A stretch of DNA of 23,075 nt from Planctomycetaceae bacterium (lineage in GTDB: Bacteria; Planctomycetota; Planctomycetia; Planctomycetales; Planctomycetaceae). The position numbers and the translations under genes were made by a program. The notes below the pieces were generated by a model. It had not been told where the DNA came from and searched no databases. It saw only the letters and a program-made list of their open reading frames with translations. Location of the stretch: assembly GCA_003445035.1 (NCBI GenBank), contig DLVV01000147.1, forward strand, positions 1-23,075, in the 5' to 3' direction. Positions 1 to 7,509 of this stretch are shown here, in pieces. How positions within the stretch are numbered: position 1 is the stretch's first letter; every line of letters starts with the position of its first letter.

Positions 1-1380
1 CGCCGACGTGTCGGGTTGTCCGAAACCGCCGGGAGAGAAAACCCGCAGTCCGAGCACTCCGACCCAATCCACCGCAAAAACGAATCGGCCGTCGGTCGAA
101 AGCGATCCGATCGTACGGTCGTACCACGCGCGTTGCGAGAGGTACAACTGGGTGAGTGACTGCCGCATGCTGCGGCCGCCAACCGAATAGCTGGGAACAT
201 TACCATCCAGGACCCGTTCGAAGGCCGGGTCCACGGTGATGCTGTCCCACAGATGCCTCCCGGTCGGCAGGTGAACCGCCTTGATGTCGAACAGGCTGCG
301 AAAGACGGCAACATCGCCGACGACCAGAGGATCAACGGCCGGCAACAGCAGCCCGTCGCGGGCCCGCTCGGCCGACTCCAGCTCGCCCAGTTCTCCGAGC
401 ACCTCCTGGATCCTGCCCTGCCGTTTCGGATCATCGAGCTCCCGTTGGAAGGTCGGGAACGACCACTCGGGAACCGCTGCGGGCACGGCCGGTGCGGCCG
501 GCGACAGCCGATCGTGGCGGCCGCGCCAGGCCAACCAGTTCCCCACAACCTGGCCATCCCCGGTGATCGCCTTCTCGGAAAGCCGGGCCAGTGATCGCAC
601 CATCCCATCCCTGGTCCGCTGTGACAGGGCGGCTGCCAATCCGCCCTCACGGGCGGCCAGCTTCGAGCGATCGGCCGGGGATATCGCCAGCAGGACCTCC
701 GCGGCCCGCACCGGCTGCCCCAACCTCGCCCACGCCAGGGTGGTGCGGATGGAAAGCAGAGGTTCCAGTTCGGACGCACCAGATTTCCTGAGTTGTTCAT
801 ACCGCATCGCCGCCATCAACGTCTGGCCACGATCCAGCGACTGGTTCCCCAGGGCGTAGGCGGCCTCGCGACCAGCCCGCGAATGGAAAAACTTGCGAGC
901 GACTTCCTCGAGCAGTTCGCTGCCACCGACGTCTCGAGCCTTCTCCAGAAGCCGGCGGGCCGTGACCCCGTACTCGAGTTCGTAGGCCTTGCGGCCCTCG
1001 GCACCGATCTGCACGAGCATTTCCGCAGCGGCCAACTTGAGACTGCGGAAGGGGACTGCGGGATCGTCATCTCCGTCAGGACCCGATTCCCGAAAGAACA
1101 CGTCTTCGGGGTGAACGATCACGCTCTGCAACATCCGTACGGCCGACTGCAACTGCTTCTGCTCCAGCAACTCGCGGGCCTTCAGCAACCGCTGGGCCAA
1201 CCGTCGGTTGGTGACGTGCAACATCCGGGACGGACGTTCGGCCCGGCGCTGGAGCCGGACAGCCGGCCGCGGGGCAACCTGGATCACCACCTGCGCGGGC
1301 AGGCGAGAGGAGACGACGTGCATGAACAGGGTGGCCAGGGCCACCGCCAGCACCTCCGGTGTTCGTCTCGAGCGATTCAC
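1..1380 (-). CDS. PQQ/beta-propeller repeat protein, N-terminal part (runs off left edge)
   Basis: An open frame reads without a stop from a GTG at 1380 to the window edge, giving 460 residues of a larger protein. The first 20 residues (two arginine-rich turns, then a Leu/Ala/Val run) look like an export signal or membrane anchor, which is why I prefer this GTG over an internal ATG at 1323. Residues about 50-330 are helical, rich in Leu/Ala/Arg/Glu and TPR-like, with repeated A-R-x-L-L motifs. From about residue 355 come beta-propeller blade signatures: P-A-V-D-P-L-V-V-G-D-V-A-V-F, then T-G-R-H-L-W-D and later L-S-T-D-G-R-F-V-F-A-V-D. That pattern matches the PQQ-like (BamB-type) propellers often found in large exported planctomycete proteins. 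The role is unknown; it is probably periplasmic scaffolding or ligand binding. It is divergent from the hydrolase at 1496. Start choice is uncertain, since the frame stays open upstream of 1380. Confidence 0.72.
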   Translation of the reverse strand, partial: MNRSRRTPEVLAVALATLFMHVVSSRLPAQVVIQVAPRPAVRLQRRAERPSRMLHVTNRRLAQRLLKARELLEQKQLQSAVRMLQSVIVHPEDVFFRESGPDGDDDPAVPFRSLKLAAAEMLVQIGAEGRKAYELEYGVTARRLLEKARDVGGSELLEEVARKFFHSRAGREAAYALGNQSLDRGQTLMAAMRYEQLRKSGASELEPLLSIRTTLAWARLGQPVRAAEVLLAISPADRSKLAAREGGLAAALSQRTRDGMVRSLARLSEKAITGDGQVVGNWLAWRGRHDRLSPAAPAVPAAVPEWSFPTFQRELDDPKRQGRIQEVLGELGELESAERARDGLLLPAVDPLVVGDVAVFRSLFDIKAVHLPTGRHLWDSITVDPAFERVLDGNVPSYSVGGRSMRQSLTQLYLSQRAWYDRTIGSLSTDGRFVFAVDWVGVLGLRVFSPGGFGQPDTSA

Positions 1381-1495
1381 GGGCCGGGTCCGCAGAGGGA
1401 CGTCTGTTTGACCGGGTCTCTGAAGCCGAGAATAATCGATCTCGTCACTATTGCACACCGCATTCACTTTTCACGCCCCAGGGAACCGACCCACC

Positions 1496-2191
1496 ATGAC
1501 CACCATCGACCTGGCCGAAACCAACACCGACCTCGTGGCTGCCCAACAACTCGAGGCAGCGATGGAAACGATTGACGCCTACTACCGATCACGAGGCATT
1601 TTCCAGGACCGGTTCGGTTTCGGCCGGCGTCCGGCAATCCTCGTCGTCGACTTCGCCAACGGCTGGACCGACGAGGCGTACGCGGGAGGCAGCCGACGCC
1701 TGGACACACCGGTCGAAAACACCGCGAAGCTGCTGGCCGCCGGTCGGGAACAGGGAACACCGATTGTCTACACCACCAGTCCCTGGCGGCCGCGCACGGC
1801 CGACCAGATGTTCAAGTCGGCTGCCGATGTCTCTGACGGGTTCCGTGCCTGGGACGAACACGCCTGCCGGATCGATGACCGGCTCGAGCCCCGTGCCGAG
1901 GACCTGGTGATCGAAAAGGAAAGTGCCAGCGCCTTTGCGGGCACGCACCTGGCCGGCTACCTGATCAGCCAGCAGTGCGACAGCGTGCTGATCACCGGCT
2001 GCAGCACCAGTGCCTGCATCCGCGCCACAGCGACGGATGCGAAGAGCCTGAGATTGAAGCCGGTGCTGGTGGGCGACTGCTGTGGGGATCGTGCAGCGGC
2101 GGCACACCTCTTCACTCTCTTTGACATCCAGGCCCGCTTCGCCGACGTGGTCGATGTCGAGGCGGCGATCGGATCGCTGGTCACCGTCTAG
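1496..2191 (+). CDS. Isochorismatase-fold cysteine hydrolase
   Basis: A 231-residue protein of the isochorismatase/nicotinamidase (cysteine hydrolase) superfamily, close to the usual length of 180-230. The catalytic triad is visible: Asp52 in I-L-V-V-D-F-A-N-G-W, Lys141 in V-I-E-K-E-S-A-S-A-F, and nucleophile Cys174 in G-C-S-T-S-A-C-I-R-A-T-A-T-D-A. The G-C-S-T-S-x-C-I/V-R-A-T pattern recalls the N-carbamoylsarcosine amidohydrolase group more than nicotinamidases, so an amide or carbamoyl substrate is likely, but the exact substrate cannot be read from sequence. No signal peptide is seen, so it should be cytoplasmic. I chose the ATG at 1496; an in-frame TTG at 1451 would add 15 residues with no family support. 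The gene stands alone, divergent from the propeller gene and convergent with the selenoprotein gene at 2284, sharing a terminator with it. Confidence 0.88.
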   Translation: MTTIDLAETNTDLVAAQQLEAAMETIDAYYRSRGIFQDRFGFGRRPAILVVDFANGWTDEAYAGGSRRLDTPVENTAKLLAAGREQGTPIVYTTSPWRPRTADQMFKSAADVSDGFRAWDEHACRIDDRLEPRAEDLVIEKESASAFAGTHLAGYLISQQCDSVLITGCSTSACIRATATDAKSLRLKPVLVGDCCGDRAAAAHLFTLFDIQARFADVVDVEAAIGSLVTV

Positions 2192-2213
2192 AGCCTGGCG
2201 GCGACAACGAAAA

Positions 2214-2245
2214 AACCCGCTCCCCGGCAAACCGGAGAGCGGGTT
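2214..2245. terminator. Bidirectional intrinsic terminator
   Basis: A 9-bp perfect stem (AACCCGCTC at 2214-2222 with GAGCGGGTT at 2237-2245) is extended inward by CCGG/CCGG across one mismatch. It is flanked by an A-run on the left and a T-rich stretch (TTCTTCTT) on the right, so it can act in both directions. It lies between two convergent genes, the hydrolase ending at 2191 and the selenoprotein ending at 2284. Confidence 0.85.
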
Positions 2246-2283
2246 CTTCTTGTCGCGTGTGCTTCAGAATCGGTCGAGACCGA

Positions 2284-2835
2284 TTACTGAACCAGCACCT
2301 TCGTGTCGCCAGCAACGGCTTTCAGAGCAGCTTTGTTCAGCTTGCCCTTTTCAAAGCCCTTGTTCGACGCCACCCGCCCACGCTTCCACATGAGCACGGT
2401 CGTTTCCGCGCCCTTGTTGATCTTGTAGGTGGGAGGACCACTGATGCCATCAAAGATGGTCAGCGGCACATTCTTGACTGCAAGCTTCTTCGCCAGTGCC
2501 TTGAGCTTCGGCTCATCGACATCCGGATCGTCACTGAGGACGACGACGAACGCCTTCAACTGACTCTTCTTGTTCTTGCCAACTGCTGCATCGACTTGCT
2601 TGACCAGACCGGCCAAGTTGTCCGTGATCGTGCGTGTAAAAATGCCGACCGTCGGACGGTTGCCATAGCGTCAGCGATAGCAGAGTTTTTTGCCCTTGAA
2701 CGGGCCAGTGATATCCTGGACGTTGAACGCCTGGACACCCTGTCCGGGACGCAACCCGGATTTCACATCTGCTGCTTCCGAAACGGCCGCCGCCACGATC
2801 AACAACGCAGCAGACGAAACCAGCATACGGTTCAT
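2284..2835 (-). CDS. Exported thioredoxin-like selenoprotein with CxxU motif (in-frame TGA = Sec)
   Basis: Read through one in-frame TGA at 2671-2673, this is a 183-residue protein. Residues 1-21 form a Sec signal peptide (M-N-R-M, hydrophobic core, S-E-A-A), so the product acts outside the cytoplasm. After a short redoxin-like strand (G-V-Q-A-F-N-V-Q-D-I-T-G-P) comes K-L-C-Y-R-U-R-Y-G-N-R-P: Cys52 and Sec55 form a CxxU pair in the place of a thioredoxin CxxC. The rest looks like one intact thioredoxin-type fold: T-V-G-I-F-T-R, a helix, K-A-F-V-V-V-L-S-D-D-P-D, N-V-P-L-T-I-F-D, then T-T-V-L-M-W-K-R-G-R-V. The start ATG at 2835 has a GGAGGAA Shine-Dalgarno about 6 bases upstream. Ordinary gene calling splits it into a 54-residue piece and a 110-residue piece. 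A redox or peroxide-linked role is inferred; partner and substrate are unknown. A nonsense mutation is the alternative, but the TGA falls on the active-site Cys position. Confidence 0.85.
2643..2665 (-). promoter_or_regulatory. Candidate bacterial SECIS hairpin for Sec55
   Basis: Downstream of the TGA at 2671-2673 the mRNA can fold as ACCGU-CCG-ACGGU (2648-2660). The stem extends outward to 10 pairs with two mismatches. An overlapping alternative is CCGA-CGG-UCGG (2645-2655), whose loop has G in the second position. The apical loop lies 15-19 bases after the UGA, near the short end of the spacing usual for bacterial SECIS elements. The structure is weaker than the one in the neighbouring peroxiredoxin gene, and choosing between the two folds needs covariation data. 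Confidence 0.5.
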
Positions 2836-2954
2836 CCGTCGTTCCTCCATCGTGCCTAAAACGGGACCCGGCAACCCCTTAGCTGCCACTTGCGGTGATC
2901 ATACGCAGATTCGGGAGTGCTTGTCGAGAGACCGCACCCCCAGAACACACAAAA

Positions 2955-2991
2955 ACCACCGATCACCGACACAAAGTCAGTGACCGATGGT
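2955..2991 (-). terminator. Intrinsic terminator of the peroxiredoxin gene
   Basis: On the minus strand, arms of 16 bases (2976-2991 and 2955-2970) pair along their whole length with three G-U wobbles around a 5-base loop. They are followed by TTTTT. On the plus strand three of these pairs would be mismatches, so the element is oriented for leftward transcripts. It lies 40 bases past the peroxiredoxin stop, which makes the two selenoprotein genes separate transcription units. Confidence 0.88.
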
Positions 2992-3030
2992 CTGGGTTTC
3001 AGCGTCACAACGTCAGAAAAATCGGCCTGG

Positions 3031-3570
3031 CTACTTGGCCGCTTCGACCCCCAGCGCCTTCAGGGTCGCCGCAGCGGTGGCACCATCGGTGGCCGCCTTG
3101 ACCTTGCGATCGACCTTCAGGATCTTGCCGTCCTTGCCGATGTAGAAGGTCCAACGGAACGGGACCGCTCGCTTGTCAGTGACCACGCCGTAGGCCCGGG
3201 CCACCTTCTTGCCGGGATCACTGAGGATCGGGTAGTCGACCTCGAGTGACTTGGCGAAATCGGTGTTCCGCTTGACCGGATCACAACTGGCGGTGAAGTA
3301 GGCAACGTTGAACTTCTTCAGCGCTTTGCCGTTCGAACCGAACGACTGACACTGCTTGGTTCAGCCACCGGTGAAGGCCTTGGGGAACCACGCGATCACC
3401 ACGGCCTTCTTGCCCTTGAACTGGGACAGTTTGTAGGTCTTGCCATCGCTGCCCTTGAGCGTGAAGCCAGGGGCGGCATCGCCTTTCTTGAGCGTCGGGG
3501 CGGCGGCCGAGGCCGATTCGACGGCCAGGGCCAGCAACGCTCCGGCGGCCAACAGGGCCAGGAATTTCAT
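3031..3570 (-). CDS. Exported peroxiredoxin selenoprotein, Sec at the peroxidatic position (in-frame TGA)
   Basis: Read through one in-frame TGA at 3361-3363, this is a 179-residue AhpC/TSA-type peroxiredoxin of BCP/PrxQ-like length. Residues 1-23 are a Sec signal peptide (M-K-F-L-A-L-L, ending A-S-A-A-A), so it is exported. The core reads [10 protein letters not shown], then [18 protein letters not shown]. Sec70 replaces the peroxidatic cysteine, and Cys74 is placed to act as resolving residue. Downstream the family continues normally: [26 protein letters not shown], and [12 protein letters not shown]. The ATG at 3570 has GGAG about 11 bases upstream. The expected reaction is reduction of H2O2 or organic peroxides by an extracytoplasmic thiol donor. 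The CxxU protein next door is a plausible but unproven partner. A plain nonsense mutation is unlikely because only the active-site codon is hit. Confidence 0.9.
3328..3346 (-). promoter_or_regulatory. Candidate bacterial SECIS hairpin for Sec70
   Basis: In the peroxiredoxin mRNA an 8-bp stem, GUCGUUCG with CGAACGGC (one U-G wobble), closes a GUU loop. It starts 14 bases after the UGA at 3361-3363, and the apical loop begins 22 bases after it. Bacterial SECIS elements lie inside the coding region just past the UGA, with a short apical loop carrying G, often GU, at its start; this hairpin fits. The inner six pairs are perfect. Confidence 0.72.
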
Positions 3571-3615
3571 GGCGGAAGTCTCCAGGAGTTGAGGAATCAG
3601 ACAAAGTCGGGTACG

Positions 3616-3630
3616 GCCCGGTCGCCGGGC
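3616..3630 (-). terminator. Weak hairpin after the trans-sulfuration gene
   Basis: GCCCGG and CCGGGC pair perfectly around a 3-base loop, 47 bases past the stop of the gene at 3678-4814. No U-run follows directly on the minus strand (CGTACCCGACTTTG). It may be a weak terminator or pause site, or it may allow read-through into the peroxiredoxin gene. Confidence 0.3.
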
Positions 3631-3677
3631 TGCCGGGATAGAGTACCGCGTTGGGGACCGCGAACACAAACGGGAGA

Positions 3678-4814
3678 TCAGGCCAGCGCGTCGGCGAGGT
3701 CGGCACAGAGGTCGTCGGGATGCTCGATGCCACAACTGACCCGCAGCAACCCGCCGGTGATTCCCGCCGCCCTCCGGGCCGGCTCGTCCATCGACGCGTG
3801 GCTCATCGTCTCGGGATACGAGATCAGTGACTCGACCCCGCCCAGCGATTCGGCCAGTTGGAACAGACTGGTCCGGGCCAGCACCCGATCGACCGCCTCC
3901 CGCCCACCGTCGACCTCAAAACTCAACATCGCTCCGAACCCGTCCTGCTGTCGGCTGGCCACTTCATGGCCGGGGTCTCCGGGCAGGCCGGGATAAAAGA
4001 CCTTCGTCACACCGGCATGAGCCTCGAGCATTTCGGCCACCGCCTGGGCCGCACGCTGGTGAGCCTCCATCCGCGGCCCGAGCGTCTTGATCCCCCGCAG
4101 AACCAGCCACGCGTCGAACGGCGAACAGGCCAACCCCAGTGCGTTGGTGATGTAACCGATCCGCTCGGCGTGCTGTTCGTGTCGGGTCACCACGCAGCCG
4201 CCGACGACATCAGAGTGCCCGTTGAGATACTTGGTGGTCGAATGCATCACGACATCGACACCGTGTTCGAAGGGCCGTTGGAGATACGGAGAACAGAACG
4301 TGTTGTCGGCGATCGTGATCGCCCCCGCCTCACCGGCGACCTGGCACACCGCCGCCATGTCGGTCACGTGCAACAGCGGATTGCTGGGTGTCTCGATCCA
4401 GATCCCCTTGGTTTCCGGCCGCACCGCGGCCCGCAGGGCGTCGAGGTCGAGCATGTCGACAAAGGAGAATTCCAGGTGCTGGTGCGCCAGGATGTCGGCA
4501 AACAGGCGGTAGGTGCCACCGTAGATGTCCTTGCCGGCGATGATGTGATCGCCCTTCTCGAAGAGATACGTCGTGGCGGTGATCGCCGACATGCCCGTCG
4601 ATGTGGCCCGGCAGTCGATCCCGCCTTCCAGCGATGCGATGTTCTCTTCCAGTGCACTCCGCGTCGGATTGCCGCTGCGGGTGTAATCGAACCCGCGGTT
4701 GTTTTCGAGGTCGTCCCAGCGGAACGTCGAGGTGGGATAGATCGGGGTGGTGGCACTGAGATAGGCCGGGTCCTTGTCGACGCCGACGTGGACACAGCGT
4801 GTCTGGAATTCCAT
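3678..4814 (-). CDS. Cystathionine gamma-synthase / gamma-lyase family PLP enzyme
   Basis: A 378-residue protein, the normal length for fold-type I Cys/Met metabolism enzymes (MetB/MetC/CGL). Visible family signatures are P-I-Y-P-T-S-T-F near the N-terminus, Y44-T-R46 in [10 protein letters not shown] (PLP phosphate contact from the partner subunit), Asp170 in I-A-D-N-T-F (pyridine nitrogen), and Lys195 in [13 protein letters not shown] (Schiff base). The reaction is either cystathionine synthesis from an activated homoserine or cystathionine/homocysteine cleavage; sequence alone does not separate these safely. It is cytoplasmic. It diverges from a second Cys/Met enzyme at 4925 across 110 bases, which probably hold both promoters, and lies 107 bases upstream of the peroxiredoxin gene on the same strand. 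Confidence 0.92.
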   Translation of the reverse strand: MEFQTRCVHVGVDKDPAYLSATTPIYPTSTFRWDDLENNRGFDYTRSGNPTRSALEENIASLEGGIDCRATSTGMSAITATTYLFEKGDHIIAGKDIYGGTYRLFADILAHQHLEFSFVDMLDLDALRAAVRPETKGIWIETPSNPLLHVTDMAAVCQVAGEAGAITIADNTFCSPYLQRPFEHGVDVVMHSTTKYLNGHSDVVGGCVVTRHEQHAERIGYITNALGLACSPFDAWLVLRGIKTLGPRMEAHQRAAQAVAEMLEAHAGVTKVFYPGLPGDPGHEVASRQQDGFGAMLSFEVDGGREAVDRVLARTSLFQLAESLGGVESLISYPETMSHASMDEPARRAAGITGGLLRVSCGIEHPDDLCADLADALA

Positions 4815-4924
4815 CGGTCCGGTTCCAGTCGAAGAGTGAGAGACGGAGAACCAATGAGTCTATGCGACGCCGCCGGTTTCGTTAACCTAGTCGGTTCACA
4901 ACTTGTCCCCCGTCCTCTCCTGCC

Positions 4925-6433
4925 ATGCCTCTGCATCTCCCCTCCGATCTCGGCCGACCGATCCCCGACAGCCCGCATGCGGTCTCGGCCTGTCTACCGA
5001 CGTGGGCCGACAACATCGGTTACGAGGAGGGCGAGCCACGGGTCAAGGAGAAGCTGACCACCGGATACCCGCGGTTCGTTTACAACCGCTTCTGCCGCGA
5101 CCTGTTCGTGTGGGTGGGCGAGCGGGCGGCCGGACCCGGGCAGGACTGCCTGGTGTTTCCCACTGCGGCGGCCGCCGATCGAGCCGCCGGGTTCATCGAC
5201 CGACGGCTCGATGCCGATGTGACCGGCGTAGTCCCATTGGCCAATGCCGCCTGGGACAACGGCCACACTGAAACGCACGCGGTGGTCTTCCCGGCCGAAC
5301 ACGCCCGGGTGGCCCAGGACGGATGGCAGCACATCGGCGAAGGCATCTCGTCGAGGCAGGCGGAAGACCTGCTGGCCGGACACGTGGCCGAGCCAGCCGA
5401 CGAGGCCCTGGAGCAGATCGTCTCCCGGGTGGCCTCCCTGGCCGGCGCCCCCACGGACCGTACCTGGCTGGCCTCCTGCGGCATGAGCGCTTTTGCAGCA
5501 ATCCACCGGGCAATCGACCAACTCCAACCCGGACACGACAGCGTGCAGTTCGGGTTCCCTTACGTCGATGCGTTGAAGGTCCAGCAACTGTGCGGATCAT
5601 CGGGCTGCTGGTTCCTCCCCCGTGGAGACCGGGCCGAGTTGGACCAGCTTCAGGAGGCACTCGAGAACGGTCGGACGGTCAGCGGGATCTTCACCGAATT
5701 CCCCAGTAACCCGCTGCTGGCGGTGCCCGACCTGGGCAGGCTGGCCGAACTCTGCCAGGCCCACTCCGTCCCCCTGGTCGTCGACGAGACGATTTCCGGG
5801 TTCGGCAACGTCGACGTTCTGTCGGTCGCCGACGCGGTGTGCAGCAGCCTGACAAAGTCGTTTTCGGGGGTCGGAGACGTCACGGCAGGCTCGATCGTGG
5901 TCAATCCCTCGAGCCGGTTCGCCGACCGGCTGGCCGCCGCGCTCACCGCGTCCCCACCCGCCGGACTCTACGCCGCCGACGCAGCGGTGCTCGAACGCAA
6001 TTCCCGCGACTACGCCGAACGGCTTCCGGTGACCTGCGAAAACGCCCGTCGACTGGTCGCCTTCCTGAGGCAACAGCCGGAGGTGGCCACCGTCTACTAC
6101 CCCGACGACCAGAACCCCGTCGGCGACGGAGATCACGCATCCCGCTACGACGCGTTCCGCCGCCCCGACGGATCTCGCGGCCCCCTGTTCTCGGTGCTGT
6201 TGGCCGATGCCGAACAGACCGCCGCGGCGTTCTACGACGCACTGGCCGTCGACAAGGGTCCCAACCTGGGAACCAACTACACGCTGGCCTGCCCGTTCAC
6301 GATCCTGGCCCACTACCACGAACTGGACTGGGCCGAATCGTGTGGAGTCTCCCGGCACCTGGTCCGTGTCTCGACGGGCCTGGAAGCCTACGACGATCTG
6401 GAAGCGGCGTTCGCCACGGCACTGGGCCGCTGA
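4925..6433 (+). CDS. Long-form Cys/Met metabolism PLP enzyme (cystathionine gamma-synthase-like)
   Basis: A 502-residue protein, about 110 residues longer than the usual MetB family. The N-terminal 170 residues form an extra region (G-Y-P-R-F-V-Y-N-R-F-C motif, W-D-N-G-H). The PLP domain follows, with T-E-F-P-S-N-P-L-L, Asp287 in L-V-V-D-E-T-I-S-G-F-G-N, and Lys311 in S-S-L-T-K-S-F-S-G-V-G-D, the expected Schiff-base lysine. The layout resembles the long fungal-type cystathionine gamma-synthases (STR2/met-7 type), so synthesis of cystathionine from an acylated homoserine is my best guess. The C-terminus (C-G-V-S-R-H-L-V-R-V-S-T-G-L-E) is typical of the family. It converges with cysK, with only 18 bases between the stops. 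Having this beside a standard family member suggests one makes and the other uses cystathionine. Confidence 0.85.
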   Translation: MPLHLPSDLGRPIPDSPHAVSACLPTWADNIGYEEGEPRVKEKLTTGYPRFVYNRFCRDLFVWVGERAAGPGQDCLVFPTAAAADRAAGFIDRRLDADVTGVVPLANAAWDNGHTETHAVVFPAEHARVAQDGWQHIGEGISSRQAEDLLAGHVAEPADEALEQIVSRVASLAGAPTDRTWLASCGMSAFAAIHRAIDQLQPGHDSVQFGFPYVDALKVQQLCGSSGCWFLPRGDRAELDQLQEALENGRTVSGIFTEFPSNPLLAVPDLGRLAELCQAHSVPLVVDETISGFGNVDVLSVADAVCSSLTKSFSGVGDVTAGSIVVNPSSRFADRLAAALTASPPAGLYAADAAVLERNSRDYAERLPVTCENARRLVAFLRQQPEVATVYYPDDQNPVGDGDHASRYDAFRRPDGSRGPLFSVLLADAEQTAAAFYDALAVDKGPNLGTNYTLACPFTILAHYHELDWAESCGVSRHLVRVSTGLEAYDDLEAAFATALGR

Positions 6434-6451
6434 AGCCGGCCACCTCCCGGA

Positions 6452-7390
6452 TCAATCCTCCTGCTTGGCGTATTCGAACAACGCCGTCGAGAGATAGCGT
6501 TCGCCCGAATCGGGCAGGATGACAACAATCGTCTTGCCGGCGGCCTCGGGCCGGGCAGCCACCTGCAGCGCAGCGACCATCGCGGCTCCACAACTGATCC
6601 CGCAGATGATCCCCTCTTCCTTGACGATCCGCGGCGCCATCGCAAAGGCCTCTTCGCTGGAGACCTGCACCACCTCGTCGACCACATCCATGTCGAGGAT
6701 ATCGGGAACGAATCCGGCACCGATGCCCTGGATCTTGTGCGGGCCGGGGTCACCTCCGGAGAGCACCGGACTCTCGGTCGGCTCGACGGCAACCGACGTC
6801 ACCGCGTGCCCCCGTTCGTTCTTCAAGTACCGCGACACGCCGGTGATCGTGCCACCGGTGCCGATGCCGGCGACGAAGTAGTCGATGTTTCCGCCGGTGT
6901 CGTCCCAGATCTCCGGGCCGGTCGTATCGAAGTGCACCTGCGGGTTGGCAGGGTTCTTGAACTGCTGGGGCATGAAGTGGTCATCCTGCTCGGCCATTTC
7001 GGTGGCCTTGCGAATGGCTCCCCCCATGCCTTCCGATCCCGGCGTCAACACCAGGTCTGCACCGAAGGCCCGCAGCATCATGCGGCGTTCCAGCGACATC
7101 GTGTCGGGCATCGTCAGCGTGCACTTGTAACCTCGGGCGGCACAGACGTAAGCCAGGGCGATGCCGGTGTTCCCGCTGGTCGGTTCGACCACTGTCATCC
7201 CGCTCTGCAGTGTTCCCGACTGTTCGGCGTCCCAGATCATCGCCGCTCCGATGCGGCACTTGACGCTGTAAGCCGGGTTGCGCCCCTCGATCTTGGCGAG
7301 CACGGTGGCTCCAAGTCCGTCGGTCAGGCGATTGATCTGTACCAACGGGGTGCGACCGATCGATTGGGTGTTGTCGGTGAAGATGGCCAT
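6452..7390 (-). CDS. cysK: Cysteine synthase A (O-acetylserine sulfhydrylase)
   Basis: A 312-residue fold-type II PLP enzyme that makes L-cysteine from O-acetylserine and sulfide. It tracks the E. coli CysK pattern closely: I-G-R-T-P-L-V near the N-terminus, Lys44 in S-V-K-C-R-I-G (Schiff base, with the CysK-type Cys after Lys), [24 protein letters not shown] (phosphate loop), [11 protein letters not shown] and [11 protein letters not shown]. The ATG at 7390 has AGGAG 8 bases upstream; an upstream in-frame start at 7465 adds 25 residues outside the family. It is cytoplasmic. Together with the two trans-sulfuration enzymes next door it forms a sulfur amino-acid block, although strand switches rule out one operon. 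Confidence 0.96.
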   Translation of the reverse strand: MAIFTDNTQSIGRTPLVQINRLTDGLGATVLAKIEGRNPAYSVKCRIGAAMIWDAEQSGTLQSGMTVVEPTSGNTGIALAYVCAARGYKCTLTMPDTMSLERRMMLRAFGADLVLTPGSEGMGGAIRKATEMAEQDDHFMPQQFKNPANPQVHFDTTGPEIWDDTGGNIDYFVAGIGTGGTITGVSRYLKNERGHAVTSVAVEPTESPVLSGGDPGPHKIQGIGAGFVPDILDMDVVDEVVQVSSEEAFAMAPRIVKEEGIICGISCGAAMVAALQVAARPEAAGKTIVVILPDSGERYLSTALFEYAKQED

Positions 7391-7509
7391 CAGTGACTCC
7401 TGGTGGGTTGTTCGCGTCGAAGGCTGGCCATTATGCGGCAAGCCCTTGTGACGGGCAATCGTCACACCGCATCCACGGTGGGCGTGCTGGACGGTGTTCG
7501 CGGTCAGAT

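Noticed and set aside
2284..3570. Calling both TGA-interrupted genes pseudogenes or frameshifts
   Set aside because: Frame and family match are unchanged across each TGA, no other lesion is present, the stops sit on the active-site Cys codons, and each gene keeps a ribosome site and a terminator.
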